Notes under the pieces: generated by a model
Database searches by the model: none
Told to the model about the DNA's origin: nothing
Seen by the model: only the letters and a program-made list of their open reading frames with translations
Program-made: the position numbers and the translations under genes
Assembly: GCA_003533095.1 (NCBI GenBank)
Contig: DOEL01000058.1
Location: 3,065 to 8,131, forward strand
Direction of reading: 5' to 3'
From: Methylophilaceae bacterium
GTDB lineage: Bacteria > Pseudomonadota > Gammaproteobacteria > Burkholderiales > Methylophilaceae
DNA length: 5,067 bases
Part shown: one piece after another, positions 1-5,067 of the stretch
How positions within the stretch are numbered: position 1 is the first letter of the stretch
Layout of the letters: each line of letters opens with the position of its first letter

Positions 1-215
1 TCGATTTGCTCATCACTCGATACATCGCAAGGTAATACAATGCTTGAATTAAAATCTTGAGCAAGTTTTTTAACTCGTTCATCGTGTTTTTCCATCTGAT
101 AGGTAAAAGCTAATTCAGCACCTTCTCGTTTCATGGCTGAAGCAATGCCATAGGCAATCGATCGATCACTTAATAAACCTAGAATTAAAACTCGTTTACC
201 TGTCAAAAACCCCAT
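1..215 (-). CDS. fabI: Enoyl-[acyl-carrier-protein] reductase (NADH), FabI; N-terminal 71 codons only
   Basis: The first 71 residues of a FabI-type reductase are visible; the rest lies beyond the left edge. FabI is a cytosolic enzyme that reduces trans-2-enoyl-ACP to acyl-ACP with NADH, the last step of each fatty-acid elongation cycle. The protein begins [13 protein letters not shown], followed by the family signature SxxSIAYGIA (residues 16-25, here [10 protein letters not shown]), then [10 protein letters not shown] (30-39) and the CDV motif (63-65) that in known FabI structures lies near the NADH adenine. These match the divergent Rossmann dinucleotide site of FabI and not that of FabG, FabV or FabK. 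The usual Thr of the ILVTG stretch is Leu12 here, a mild variation. The Tyr-x6-Lys active site and the triclosan-site glycine are outside the window. The start is ATG at 215, with a good Shine-Dalgarno site six bases upstream. The gene follows the permease gene by 11 bases and is probably co-transcribed with it. The family call is very secure. Confidence 0.96.
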   Translation of the reverse strand, partial: MGFLTGKRVLILGLLSDRSIAYGIASAMKREGAELAFTYQMEKHDERVKKLAQDFNSSIVLPCDVSSDEQI

Positions 216-221
216 ATCGCA

Positions 222-226
222 TCCCT
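222..226 (-). promoter_or_regulatory. Shine-Dalgarno site for fabI
   Basis: On the minus strand the sequence reads TAA, AGGGA, TGCGAT, ATG. The AGGGA core lies six bases before the fabI ATG and directly follows the stop codon of the permease gene. It is the clearest ribosome-binding site in the window. It supports ATG 215 over the out-of-frame ATG at 222. It also suggests that fabI can initiate independently even though it shares a transcript with the transporter genes. Confidence 0.75.
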
Positions 227-1054
227 TTATTTTTTTAGATTCTTATTTTTAGGATCAAGTAAATCTCTCAATCCTTCACCGAGTAAATTATAACCTAGGA
301 CGGTAATCAAAATAGCGAGCCCTGGAAATAATGATAACCACCATGCAAATTGAATATATTCTTTTCCGTCAGTTAGAATATTGCCCCATGACGACTGCGG
401 AGCTTGAACGCCGAGCCCGAGAAAACTTAATCCAGACTCAGTTAAAACTGCACTTGCAATACCTAAAACAGAACTTACGATAATAGGTGTTAAGCTATTT
501 GGTAGGAGGTGTTTGTAGATAAGCCTGAAATCCGAAGCCCCCATGGCTTCGGCAGCCAATATGAACTCTCTATTTCTAAGACTTAAAAATTCTGCTCGCA
601 CAAGACGAGTTACTCCCATCCAAGATGTGAATCCAATCACAATCATGATGTTCCAAATGGAGGGTGTTAAAAAAGCAATCACAGCAAGAATAAGAAAAAA
701 AGTAGGGATGGATAACATAATATCTACAAAGCGCATGATAATTGAATCGATATAACCTCGATAAAAACCTGCAATAGCTCCTAAAAATGTACCAATTAAT
801 GTAGCGATCCCAACGGCGACAAATCCTACAAGAAGTGAAATTCTTGATCCATATAACATGCGAGAAAAGACATCTCTTCCTAATCCATCAGTACCCATAA
901 AATGTGAGTGAGAAGGGGGTAGGAGTATTGATTGAATATCAATGTAATTAGGATCGTAAGGTGATAACCATGAAGCAAAAATTGCAACAAAAAGCACAGT
1001 AATAATAATAAGAAGGCCACTTAAGGCTAGAGGATTTTGTCTGAGATTTTTCAA
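227..1054 (-). CDS. dppC: Peptide/nickel-type ABC transporter permease, DppC/OppC family
   Basis: This 275-residue inner-membrane protein is one of two channel-forming subunits of a peptide-class ABC importer. The family layout is clear. There is a short cytoplasmic N-terminus and a first membrane helix (about 10-30), then a periplasmic segment with the hallmark [21 protein letters not shown] (51-71). Further helices lie near 72-97, 112-130, 133-152, 190-210 and 237-259. The EAA loop that docks the ATPase is at about 163-193 ([13 protein letters not shown], then KHLLPN). The conserved [13 protein letters not shown] (207-219) and C-terminal [10 protein letters not shown] (259-268) complete the match. 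The length is normal for DppC. The start is TTG at 1054, overlapping the preceding permease stop as TTGA. An in-frame TAG lies 15 bases upstream (between them only ACG, AGG, CAT, TTC, AAA), and the next internal Met is residue 53, inside conserved sequence, so TTG is the only reasonable start. The substrate (dipeptide, oligopeptide or other) cannot be read from the permease; the symbol denotes the family. Confidence 0.93.
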   Translation of the reverse strand: MKNLRQNPLALSGLLIIITVLFVAIFASWLSPYDPNYIDIQSILLPPSHSHFMGTDGLGRDVFSRMLYGSRISLLVGFVAVGIATLIGTFLGAIAGFYRGYIDSIIMRFVDIMLSIPTFFLILAVIAFLTPSIWNIMIVIGFTSWMGVTRLVRAEFLSLRNREFILAAEAMGASDFRLIYKHLLPNSLTPIIVSSVLGIASAVLTESGLSFLGLGVQAPQSSWGNILTDGKEYIQFAWWLSLFPGLAILITVLGYNLLGEGLRDLLDPKNKNLKK

Positions 1055-1067
1055 TTTGAAATGCCTC
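1051..1067 (-). promoter_or_regulatory. TTGA stop/start overlap with upstream GAGG ribosome-binding site
   Basis: The TGA stop of the first permease (1053-1051) overlaps the TTG start of the second (1054-1052) in a 4-base TTGA. A GAGG Shine-Dalgarno core (1067-1064) sits nine bases before the TTG, inside the last codons of the upstream gene. This arrangement is typical of translational coupling and would help keep the two permease subunits in equal supply. A TTG start is usually weaker than ATG, so coupling may matter for its expression. Confidence 0.7.
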
Positions 1068-2070
1068 GTCTAATTCTTGGATCTGCCCAGGCATAGCCAA
1101 TGTCCGCGATTAAATTGCCAAATAATGTTAAAACAGATCCTATAGTAAGAATTCCCATTACTACTGGAAAGTCTCTCATTAAAACAGCATCAAAAAATAA
1201 TTTACCCATACCAGAAATTGCAAAAATAGATTCTCCAATAACAGAACCACCGATTAATCCTGGAATTGATAATCCTATAATAGTGATAAGGGGAAGAAGC
1301 GTATTTCTTAGTGCATGCCCATAAATAACTTTATTTTCTGGCAAACCTTTTGCACGAGCGGTTGTAATAAAGTCTTGTTGAAGTATATCAAGCATTCCAT
1401 TTCTCACATAAAGAGAAATACTTGCGAGTCCACCTAAGCTTGAAATAGAAACAGGCAATATAAGATGTTTAAGCAAATCTGCATATTGTGCTATGTGACT
1501 CATTTTTTCAAAGCCCGCGCTATGAAGTCCTGAGATAGGCAACCATGAGTGACTTACACCAGTCCAATACATTAATAATAGTGCCAACCAAAAACCAGGT
1601 ATAGCAAATCCTACAAATACAATGATGGTAATAAGTCTGTCTGGCCATCGGTTTTGATTTACCGCTGAAACAACACCTAAAAAAATTGATAGGGCAAAGA
1701 TGATAAGTAGGCCTATTAAATTTATCATCAGTGTTACAGGCAATGCATCTTGAATCATTCCTCTAGTAATGTTGCCTTTAGCATCTTTAGTTTCCCATAA
1801 AACAGGACGTTGATGTGATGCAAAAGAATTACCAAAGTCTAATTTGACTATACGTTTTAACCATAAACTATATTGTGTCATCAATGGTTTGTCTAAGTTA
1901 TATAGAGCTCTTAATTTTTGACGAGATTCCTCAGAAGCTTTGGGGTTGAAAGATGATTCTGATGCTGTAATATCACCAGGTGCTAAATGCATAATAAAAA
2001 AAGAAATAAGGCTAATTCCAATTAACATCGGAATCATCCATAACAAACGTTTAATTAAATAATTAAGCAT
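1051..2070 (-). CDS. dppB: Peptide/nickel-type ABC transporter permease, DppB/OppB family
   Basis: This 339-residue inner-membrane protein is the partner channel subunit of the DppC-type permease. It begins with the classic DppB N-terminus: a positively charged YLIKRLL, then a long hydrophobic helix (about 9-29) ending LAPGD (29-33). A periplasmic region follows with LRALYNLDKPLMTQYSLWL (53-71) and LDFGNSF (77-83). Further helices lie near 112-134, 145-168, 205-222, 256-278 and 302-325. The EAA loop is at about 234-262 (FITTARAKGLPENKVIYGHALRN), and the family ending is NLIADIGYAWADPRIRRG (319-336). Most DppB proteins go quickly from the SF.....PV segment to the second helix; here an extra polar stretch, WETKDAKGNITRG (92-104), lies between, probably a longer periplasmic loop. 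The ATG start at 2070 lies one base after the stop of the binding-protein gene and lacks a recognisable Shine-Dalgarno site, so reinitiation after termination is likely. The family is certain; the transported substrate is not. Confidence 0.94.
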   Translation of the reverse strand: MLNYLIKRLLWMIPMLIGISLISFFIMHLAPGDITASESSFNPKASEESRQKLRALYNLDKPLMTQYSLWLKRIVKLDFGNSFASHQRPVLWETKDAKGNITRGMIQDALPVTLMINLIGLLIIFALSIFLGVVSAVNQNRWPDRLITIIVFVGFAIPGFWLALLLMYWTGVSHSWLPISGLHSAGFEKMSHIAQYADLLKHLILPVSISSLGGLASISLYVRNGMLDILQQDFITTARAKGLPENKVIYGHALRNTLLPLITIIGLSIPGLIGGSVIGESIFAISGMGKLFFDAVLMRDFPVVMGILTIGSVLTLFGNLIADIGYAWADPRIRRGISN

Positions 2071-2074
2071 TTTA
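2068..2074 (-). promoter_or_regulatory. One-base intergenic junction TAA-A-ATG without a ribosome-binding site
   Basis: The binding-protein stop TAA (2074-2072) is separated by a single A from the DppB ATG (2070-2068). The preceding bases on the coding strand read AATAACTCCC, which is pyrimidine-rich and resembles no Shine-Dalgarno site; the nearest purine run, GAGAAG, is about 20 bases upstream. Translation of the permease therefore probably depends on ribosomes finishing the upstream gene. Confidence 0.6.
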
Positions 2075-3721
2075 GGGAGTTATTTCATTTCTTCTCAAAG
2101 TTGAAGGAATAAACCATTCATATGAATTATATGAAATTCCTGCTGGCGGTGCAGGGGAGTCAATACCTTTGATACGTTTATTCATAGCAGTTAATCCATA
2201 TCCAGCATAAAGATAAACTACAGGACTATCATTCAGTAAAATTTTTGAAAAGGCATGGTAAATTTTTTCGCGCTTATCAGGATTCAGTTCGGTGCGACCT
2301 GCTTCAAGGAGTTGATCAACATCCTTATTGTTATATCCAATAAAATTAAATTGCCCAGGTTTTTGTTGTGAAGAATGCCATATATTATATTGATCAGGAT
2401 CCAGTGATAGGCTCCAGCCAAGAATTACTGCATCAAAATCACCAGTTTTAATAAATTGATTTACAAAGCTTGCCCATTCAATGACTCTTATTTTTACATC
2501 GATACCAACATCCTTCAGTCTTCTTTGAATAAGAACTGCAGTCATCTCTCTTTGTTTGTTTTGATTAGTGAGAATTTCAAATGAAAAAGGTTTTCCATCT
2601 TTTTCTAGAATGCCATCATGATTCGAATCATTAAAGCCAGCTTCATGAAGTAATTTAAGGGCTTGATTTTTATCATAAGAGTAGGGGTGAAGATTTTGAT
2701 CACTCCATCGTGTCCCCGGCTTATAAGGAGATGCAATAGGCTCCCCGAGACCTAACAGTACACCATCTATGACTTCTTGTTTATCAAGGGCATAGTTAAT
2801 TGCTTGCCTTACTCTAATATCATTAAATGGGCTATGTTTTAAATTAAAGCCAAGATAGGTATAACTATTCCCAAGTTCTTTATAAAGCGCTAATTTATTT
2901 TTTAGATCAGGCCTGGAGGGTATGACGCGAGCAAATTGAATAGGATTAATATTCATAAGATCAATGTTGTCAGCAATTAATTCTAAAAATTGAGAGGATG
3001 TATCAGGGATGAATCTTGAAGTGAGTTGATTTATATTAGGCTCACCCATCACGGATGAGGGACTGGCCTCCAAAGATAATTTTTCACCATTTATCCATTG
3101 TGTTAATTTATAGTAACTAGAACCAGTAGGTTTTCTTGAAAAAAAAGTGTGATTGATATCTTCATCTTTAAGGATATGCTTTGGCAGTATTTGAAGTGAT
3201 GCCCAACTATCTAGAGCAGGGGCGTAAGCTTTTTTATAATTTACTCGAAATGTGTAAGGATCGAGAGCTTCAGCTTTATCAACTAGCTTATAGTCCGAGC
3301 CGTAAGGGGTTCTTGTTTTTTCATCTGTGACAAGTTTCCACGTAAAAAGAACATCATCGCTTGTTAGATCATGACCGTCAGCCCATTTAAGATTTTTTTT
3401 TAAATAAAAAGTAATTGTTTTTTGGTCGTTAGAAATTATCCATTGACTGGCTAATTCAGGGGCTAATTCTAAATTTTTGTCATATTTAATAAGTTTATTA
3501 AATATGTTTCCTGATATAGCAGATGAAGCTGAATCCCCAGCGATCATTGAAATAAGATTGCTTGGCTCTCCTGACATTGCATCAATTAGAGTTCCGCCTT
3601 TTTCGCTAGTAAAAGTGCCTTCGTAGTTATTCACACTTTCTTTTTTATCACTACATGCGACTAGGCCAAATAACAGAAATACTAAAATGAATAAATATCT
3701 GATATGCATATAATTCCGCAT
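2072..3721 (-). CDS. Family 5 ABC transporter solute-binding lipoprotein (oligo/dipeptide-binding type)
   Basis: This 549-residue extracytoplasmic receptor would deliver ligand to the two downstream permeases. The N-terminus is a lipoprotein signal: HIR, a hydrophobic core (about 9-20) and the lipobox LVAC (20-23), predicting lipidation on Cys23. The mature part has SBP_bac_5 features: an opening strand GGTLIDAMSGEPSNL (42-56), NIFNKLIKYDKNLELAPELASQW (72-94), the signature LKWADGHDLTSDDVLFTWKLV (111-131), ILPKHIL (178-184), the hinge-region motif SPFNDIRVRQAINYALDKQEV (297-317), and GWSLSLDPDQYNIWHS (435-450), common in this family. An acidic loop DSNHDGILE (365-373) resembles a calcium-binding loop. 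The length is normal for the family. The start is ATG 3721, which overlaps the stop of the transglycosylase gene as TAATG. A second ATG at 3709 (Met5) is also possible and has a GGA five bases upstream; either choice leaves the signal peptide intact. The ligand is unknown: peptides, murein peptides, nickel chelates or others fit the fold. Confidence 0.93.
   Translation of the reverse strand: MRNYMHIRYLFILVFLLFGLVACSDKKESVNNYEGTFTSEKGGTLIDAMSGEPSNLISMIAGDSASSAISGNIFNKLIKYDKNLELAPELASQWIISNDQKTITFYLKKNLKWADGHDLTSDDVLFTWKLVTDEKTRTPYGSDYKLVDKAEALDPYTFRVNYKKAYAPALDSWASLQILPKHILKDEDINHTFFSRKPTGSSYYKLTQWINGEKLSLEASPSSVMGEPNINQLTSRFIPDTSSQFLELIADNIDLMNINPIQFARVIPSRPDLKNKLALYKELGNSYTYLGFNLKHSPFNDIRVRQAINYALDKQEVIDGVLLGLGEPIASPYKPGTRWSDQNLHPYSYDKNQALKLLHEAGFNDSNHDGILEKDGKPFSFEILTNQNKQREMTAVLIQRRLKDVGIDVKIRVIEWASFVNQFIKTGDFDAVILGWSLSLDPDQYNIWHSSQQKPGQFNFIGYNNKDVDQLLEAGRTELNPDKREKIYHAFSKILLNDSPVVYLYAGYGLTAMNKRIKGIDSPAPPAGISYNSYEWFIPSTLRRNEITP
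3653..3721 (-). other. Lipoprotein signal peptide and lipobox of the solute-binding protein
   Basis: Codons 1-23 encode a basic start, a run of Leu/Ile/Val/Phe and LVAC, with Cys23 at 3655-3653. Residues +2 and +3 after the cysteine are Ser and Asp. Under the E. coli Lol rule, Asp at +2 retains a lipoprotein in the inner membrane, whereas Ser at +2 favours transfer to the outer membrane. That rule differs between bacteria, so the final membrane is uncertain. Confidence 0.85.
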
Positions 3722-3723
3722 TA
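3719..3723 (-). promoter_or_regulatory. TAATG stop/start overlap between mltD and the binding-protein gene
   Basis: The stop TAA (3723-3721) of the transglycosylase gene shares its last A with the ATG (3721-3719) of the binding-protein gene. Only a weak AGAG (3734-3731) lies nine bases before this ATG. The one-base overlap places both genes on one mRNA and suggests translational coupling between peptidoglycan cleavage and the transporter. Confidence 0.7.
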
Positions 3724-5067
3724 ATTATTTCTCTGAAAGCGAAGGATAGACCCAATTTGAATGTCTGAAGATGTAATTTGATTGATATCTTTTAATTCAT
3801 CAATCGATATCCCATATTTTTTTGATATTTTAGTTAGTGTATCGCCGGGCTTAACTTTGTACTTATTTGGCTTTGCTGAATCTTCTGATTTGCTGTCTTT
3901 TTGAATTTTTGATTCACTAATATCTTGATTCGCATTTGTTTCTTCTCCTTCTTTTTTAGCTACTAATATTATTGTTGAAGGTTTGATTATTTTTTGCGGA
4001 TTTAAGTCGTTTGCTTTAATTAAGTCACTTTCTTCCATATCAAATTTATTTGCTATAGCTTTAATTTTTTCATTACGTTTTGGTTGGTATATATTCCATG
4101 AAACTAAAGGCTTTTCATTTTGACTGAGATTTTTTATAAATGTATCAGCTGAACTTATAGGCAATATAAGTTGTTGCGTTTTTTCATTTGTTCGAATTAA
4201 AGGCCTTCTATGTTCTGAATTTAAAAGCAAAAACTCGTCATAAGAAATTTCAGCAAGATTTGCAGCAAGATCAGCATCTATCACTGCAGGGGCATCAACA
4301 TAAGTGAAATAAGGTTTATTTGGAATGGGGTCTATATAGAGGCCATAATGATTAGGGTTAGAAACAATATTTTTAATTGCCTGAAGTTTTGGAACGTAGT
4401 CCTTAGTTTCAGCTGGAAGTTTTAGATGTGCATAATCAGTTGGTAGGCCCTTCGCTTTATTTCTGGCTATAGCGCGGCTTACTGTTCCTTCTCCAGCATT
4501 GTAAGCAGCCAGAGCAAGATCCCATGTACCAAATAATGCATGAAGTTTTTGAAGATAATCAAGAGCAGCATTTGTTGCATCAACTACATTACGTCTTTTA
4601 TCTTGCCACCAGTCTTGTTTTAAACCGTAGAGCCTTCCTGTTGAGGGTATAAATTGCCATATGCCTACAGCCTTACTTCTAGAATTTGCAATTGGGTTGT
4701 AGGCACTTTCTATCATAGGAAGAAGTGCTATTTCGGAAGGCATGCCCCTTTTTTCTACTTCCCCTACGACATAAAAAAGATATTTTTGACTACGATCCAT
4801 CATTCTTTCTACATATTCTGGTCGAGCTGAATACCAGTCTTCGTATTTTTTAGATCTTGAATTATTTTCATCTTTAATTTCAAATCTAGAATAAATTCGT
4901 TGCCATAAGTTAATTTCTGCTTTATTTGATTGATAACTTAGAGTCTTACTAGAGGGTGATTCAGATGTACTTAAGTTCAATGCATTTAGTTTATTAATTT
5001 CTTGATCAAGCACATCAATATCTAGAATACTAATCTCTTCACCTAAAATATTTTTTTCTGCGAAAGC
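3721..5067 (-). CDS. mltD: Membrane-bound or periplasmic lytic murein transglycosylase, MltD type (N-terminus outside window)
   Basis: The last 448 codons of an MltD-like enzyme are present. It cuts the MurNAc-GlcNAc bond of peptidoglycan in the periplasm, leaving 1,6-anhydro-MurNAc ends. Residue numbers here count from the first visible codon. The first residues read AFAEKN, which looks like the end of a signal peptide. The typical MltD lead-in, LWQRIYSRFEI and WYSARPEYVERMMDRSQKYLFYVV, is at about 54-101. The SLT catalytic domain is at about 110-225, with MPSEIALLPMIESAYNP containing the predicted catalytic Glu120 (codon 4710-4708), then SRSKAVGIWQFIPSTGRLYGL, LALAAYNAGEG and LPAETKDYVPKLQAI. 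A degenerate LysM (about 322-370), a polar Glu/Ser/Lys-rich linker (about 371-402) and a clear C-terminal LysM, YKVKPGDTLTKISKKYGI..LKDIN (403-446), would bind glycan. A GTG at 5013 could be taken as a start, but the frame remains open to the window edge, so the true start is further right. The stop overlaps the next gene. Confidence 0.95.
   Translation of the reverse strand, partial: AFAEKNILGEEISILDIDVLDQEINKLNALNLSTSESPSSKTLSYQSNKAEINLWQRIYSRFEIKDENNSRSKKYEDWYSARPEYVERMMDRSQKYLFYVVGEVEKRGMPSEIALLPMIESAYNPIANSRSKAVGIWQFIPSTGRLYGLKQDWWQDKRRNVVDATNAALDYLQKLHALFGTWDLALAAYNAGEGTVSRAIARNKAKGLPTDYAHLKLPAETKDYVPKLQAIKNIVSNPNHYGLYIDPIPNKPYFTYVDAPAVIDADLAANLAEISYDEFLLLNSEHRRPLIRTNEKTQQLILPISSADTFIKNLSQNEKPLVSWNIYQPKRNEKIKAIANKFDMEESDLIKANDLNPQKIIKPSTIILVAKKEGEETNANQDISESKIQKDSKSEDSAKPNKYKVKPGDTLTKISKKYGISIDELKDINQITSSDIQIGSILRFQRNN
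3730..3861 (-). other. C-terminal LysM peptidoglycan-binding module
   Basis: The module reads YKVKPGDTLTKISKKYG, then ISIDELKDIN and IQIGSILRF, a full-length LysM of about 44 residues with the conserved GDTL, the I-x-x-x-Y-G helix and the final G-x-x-L strand. It ends two residues before the stop, the usual place in MltD proteins, and should anchor the enzyme to GlcNAc-containing strands. Confidence 0.92.
3958..4104 (-). other. Degenerate LysM-like module in MltD
   Basis: The segment VSWNIYQPKRNEKIKAIANKF, then MEESDLIKANDLNP and IIKPSTIILV has the LysM strand-helix-helix-strand spacing, including the LIKAND..N helix. It lacks the GDTL signature (RNEKIKAIA instead) and the usual glycine before the last strand (KPSTI). 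E. coli MltD carries more than one LysM, so this is probably a diverged first module rather than chance similarity. Glycan binding may be reduced. Confidence 0.65.
4399..4740 (-). other. SLT catalytic domain of MltD
   Basis: This stretch encodes the goose-lysozyme-like transglycosylase fold. It contains the family signature ESAYNP-x8-AVGIWQF, in which the Glu (codon 4710-4708) acts as the single acid/base in this enzyme class. The AAYNAGEG loop and the PAETKDYVPKL segment that closes MltD-type domains follow. All expected key residues are present, so the enzyme is predicted to be active. Confidence 0.9.

Noticed and set aside
157..166. Palindrome ATCGATCGAT as a possible protein-binding site
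   Set aside because: It lies within the conserved FabI codons for the DRSIAYG region, so it is explained by coding; one short palindrome is expected by chance.
216..240. T-rich run as a possible terminator between the permease and fabI
   Set aside because: I see no GC-rich stem beside it. The A-run on the coding strand encodes the lysine-rich end of the permease and leads into the fabI ribosome-binding site.
543..755. A 70-codon open frame on the plus strand
   Set aside because: It lies wholly inside the DppC-type permease gene on the opposite strand, has no recognisable domain and reads as the antisense shadow of a well-conserved gene.
1100..1324. A 74-codon open frame on the plus strand
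   Set aside because: It lies antisense to conserved parts of the DppB-type permease (EAA loop and C-terminus). Its Pro/Ile-rich composition is what antisense reading of membrane helices gives.
5001..5010. Palindrome CTTGATCAAG as a possible operator
   Set aside because: It lies inside mltD coding sequence (LDQ codons), has no second copy in the window that I noticed and is not near a promoter.
5011..5013. GTG as the start codon of the transglycosylase
   Set aside because: The frame stays open for 18 further codons to the window edge, those codons look like the end of a signal peptide, and an exported enzyme needs a signal sequence.

Overview
The window looks like ordinary chromosome from a Gram-negative proteobacterium with an AT-rich genome. 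I estimate by eye that GC is in the mid-30s percent, with many A/T-ending codons. The FabI start closely resembles proteobacterial FabI, and the MltD-type transglycosylase and the spacing style fit beta- or gammaproteobacteria. A streamlined betaproteobacterium, for example a freshwater Methylophilaceae relative, is my best guess. That placement is an inference from style, not something the sequence proves.

All real genes lie on the minus strand and are packed with almost no spacer, so they read as one transcription unit from high to low coordinates. In order they are: a membrane-bound or periplasmic lytic transglycosylase of the MltD type (3721-5067, N-terminus outside the window); a family 5 oligopeptide/dipeptide-type solute-binding lipoprotein (2072-3721); a DppB-type permease (1051-2070); a DppC-type permease (227-1054); and the first 71 codons of the enoyl-ACP reductase gene fabI (1-215, continuing beyond the left edge). 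The junctions are a 1-base TAATG overlap, a 1-base gap, a 4-base TTGA overlap and an 11-base gap. This suggests translational coupling through the transporter genes and a fresh Shine-Dalgarno site only at fabI.

Together the genes suggest an envelope theme: cutting of peptidoglycan glycan strands, a peptide-type ABC importer lacking its ATPase genes in this window, and membrane fatty-acid synthesis. There is no stretch of 300 bases without a gene. I found no RNA gene, mobile element, CRISPR array, terminator hairpin or convincing promoter. Two start-site points matter for annotation. The transglycosylase frame stays open to the right edge, so a GTG at 5013 is not its start. The DppC-type permease appears to start at TTG 1054. 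I see no evidence for a new biological system; the findings are modest.
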